Origin: Ettlia oleoabundans
Taxonomy: Eukaryota > Chlorophyta > Chlorophyceae > Chlamydomonadales
Reading direction: 5' to 3'
Length of the DNA: 33,861 nucleotides
Assembly: GCA_019693395.1 (NCBI GenBank)
Contig: JAAMXP010001087.1
Span: 1-33,861, forward strand
The first letter of the stretch is position 1, and every line of letters starts with the position of its first letter. Position numbers and translations under genes: made by a program. This document shows positions 32,048-33,861 of this stretch, piece after piece. The notes under the pieces are model-generated. The model saw nothing but the letters and a program-made list of their open reading frames with translations, did not search any database and had not been told where the DNA came from.

Positions 32048-33861
32048 TCACTGCGGTGGGGTGGCAGCTGGCACAGCCGGCCGGTCAACAACAAAGGAGG
32101 CAGTGGCGGCATCGTAGTAAATGAAGGGGTGGCCTGCTGGGCAGCCTGGGCGCCAGCGGCCAGGAACACGGCAGAGGGCAACGAAATCAGCAAGGAGTGA
32201 CCAGAAACGGGCCACCGCATGGCGACCGCAGGTGGCGACAATTGTGGAGGGGTGGGGGTCGGGAGCAACACTCATGGCATACATGCGACGTCTGCCGCTA
32301 TCCATGGCCTCAACCGCCGCTAGGCAGACAACGTGCCACACTCCAGCATGCACGCCAGGTGGAGCACAGCGGAGGCAAAGTTGGGAGAAGGAAATCGGAG
32401 GGGCAGCAGGCTGGCGCTCTGCTACGGCCGCAAAGATGGAGGCTGTGACCACGGCAGCAACGGGAAAGTGCCAGAAGTGTTGCGGCAAATCCGCCGGTGC
32501 CCCGCCGCAAAGGCAGGGCTGGTTCAAATGCATGCGAGCAGCGGTGGGGAAGATATCATAAATCAGGCGCCAGAAAGGTTCCTTGTGACAGTTTTCCCAG
32601 GGTATGCGCCACAGGCTGTGAAGAAGCCGCTGCAACTCATCAAATGTGCCGCCAAAACGCTGGGCAAAAGGCTGCAGCCGTTGCTGAATGCGGCGCTGCT
32701 GAGCTGGTGCTGCGAGAAGGGCCGTGCCATCCCGTACAGTGTAGCCGTTTAGGTGAATGGCCTGCTGCTGGCCGGGCAGGCGCCAGCCCAGGTTTGGCAG
32801 CAGAGCATTCATGGCTGCCTGCCTGGTAGGGGCTGCCAACTGCCCTGCTGCCACAGCTGCTGCTGCTGCGTGTGCCGCTGCCACCCAGGTGGGCGGTAGT
32901 GCTGCCAGCAGCTGCTGCAGGCGCTGAGCTGCATGGTGACGGTCTGCCAAGGGAGGGTTGCTGTGCAGGCGGGTGGCCCACACGGGGTAGTAGGCAGCAG
33001 CAGAATGGAGGGTGGCGGTGACGGCACGCTGGACAGAAAGCAGCTGACCCAGGGTTGTGATGCGAGCAGCAGCCAGATCAAGGAAGGCCAGGTCAATGCC
33101 ATCAGGGTGGGCTGGGCTGATGAAGAAGGGGTTGCCCCACAGCGGAGCCTCAAAGCACCAAGGGCCGGGAGCCAGCGGCTGGTCGCTGACATCCAGCACA
33201 CGAGGCAGGCTGGCCAGGGCTGCATGAAGGCGGAGCAGCGGCTGGGGCAGGAGGCTGACTCTACCTGGCAATGGCTGATCTGCTGGCCAAAGAAGCAGGC
33301 CCAGGGGGTGCCAGCCTACCTCTGGTGCACAGATGCGCAGCAGATGTCGTGCCAACGCTGCCCAAGGGGTGCTGTCCGGCTCCAGAATGAGGCGCAGTCC
33401 CCACCAAGCATGCCGGGAGGTGATGTGCTCAGGCCAGGGCAGGGTGCCAAAGCCACCCTCCGCTGGTCTGCCTGGCAGCAGCCAGGAGGCGAGGCCTGCG
33501 AAGTGGTGGGCAGGGTCGGCCGGTGCCTGGCGGCGGTCGATGAGGCGGGCAGTGATGTTGGTGAGGCGCGTCAAGTGCTTGGCAGGGGGGTGGCTGGTGA
33601 ACTCAGCGTGGTAGAGGAACCGGGAGACACCATATGCAGCGGAGGCAAAGCCGCTGCCAAATGCAGAGAAGGTGGGAGGCAGGCCTGCTAGCTTGGTGTA
33701 GCGCTGTTCCACGTTAGCCACCAGGCTGGGCCAGCTGGCGGTGGGGCTGGCAGCTGACCCAAAGGTGATGCCAAGGGCCGTGGCAGAGCTGACAACTTGG
33801 ATGCCGTGGCTGCTGGCTGGCAGGCCGGGCTGTGGGACACCTAGTGGCAGCAGCTGGGTCT
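32048..33861 (-). mobile_element. Non-LTR retrotransposon (LINE) ORF2 C-terminal region, 5' end outside window
   Basis: A frame of about 600 codons is open from the window edge to TGA at 32050-32048, with no intron or frameshift. The upstream end (LLPLGVPQP, ALGITFGSAASPTASW) resembles the region just after the reverse transcriptase of plant and algal LINEs. The C-terminal part has a zf-RVT-like zinc-binding pattern: SLWRIPWENCHKEPFWRLIY, then CLCGGAPADLPQHFWHFPVA, with Cys, Cys and His in the usual spacing. Reverse transcriptase and endonuclease would lie beyond 33861. The intact frame suggests a fairly young copy. Composition (Ala, Pro, Leu, Trp) matches the host, so no recent transfer is implied. 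Confidence 0.8.
33264..33367 (-). repeat. Inverted repeat arm, copy 2 (inside LINE ORF2)
   Basis: This is the partner of 31444-31547. It is part of the open LINE frame and encodes LLRICAPEVGWHPLGLLLW on the minus strand. Confidence 0.9.

Noticed and set aside
32933..33691. A 252-codon + strand frame opposite the LINE
   Set aside because: It is antisense to the LINE ORF2, which has a real zinc-binding pattern; the + frame shows none.

Overview
This is nuclear DNA of a eukaryote, most likely a green alga (Chlorophyta). The evidence is GC-rich sequence, dense 80-400 bp spliceosomal introns, TGTAA-type polyadenylation motifs 3' of several genes, Ala/Gln/Ser-rich linkers, plant-like forms of conserved proteins (NPL4 without zinc-finger cysteines, a GH3-family protein), and PACRG, a protein of flagellar axonemes. 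I cannot name the genus. All gene models were built by hand from splice signals, reading phase and family conservation. Phases agree at every junction given, apart from two apparent one-base frameshifts in the GH3 gene.

Layout. 1-340: last exon of an unidentified + strand gene. 1483-5143 (-): large low-complexity protein with one N-terminal membrane segment. 5802-7378 (-): DUF3429 membrane protein, divergent from PACRG (7778-9236, +) across a promoter with G-box repeats. 10047-14051 (-): NPL4, cofactor of the CDC48 segregase. 14932-15574 (+): CKS1, subunit of cyclin-dependent kinases. 15905-19101 (-): UFSP2, the UFM1-specific protease. 19363-21677 (-): tyrosine phosphatase with an HCX5R motif. 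22612-26847 (+): GH3-family acyl-adenylase with the two frameshifts. 27127-30125 (+): TIP41, the PP2A/TOR regulator. From about 30226 to the end the window is transposon territory: a degenerate + strand LINE remnant, inverted LINE-type tails, and an open LINE ORF2 C-terminus on the minus strand that runs off the window.

How the genes relate: mostly ordinary housekeeping genes, not one pathway. NPL4 and UFSP2 both serve ER protein quality control, and CKS1, TIP41 and the phosphatase serve cell-cycle or signalling control; their proximity may be chance. The most unusual signals are the high share of GC-AG introns (5 of about 56), the two homopolymer frameshifts in GH3, the G-box repeats between DUF3429 and PACRG, a perfect palindrome at the DUF3429 3' end, and inverted LINE segments. 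I saw no tRNA, rRNA, CRISPR array or clearly new multi-gene system.
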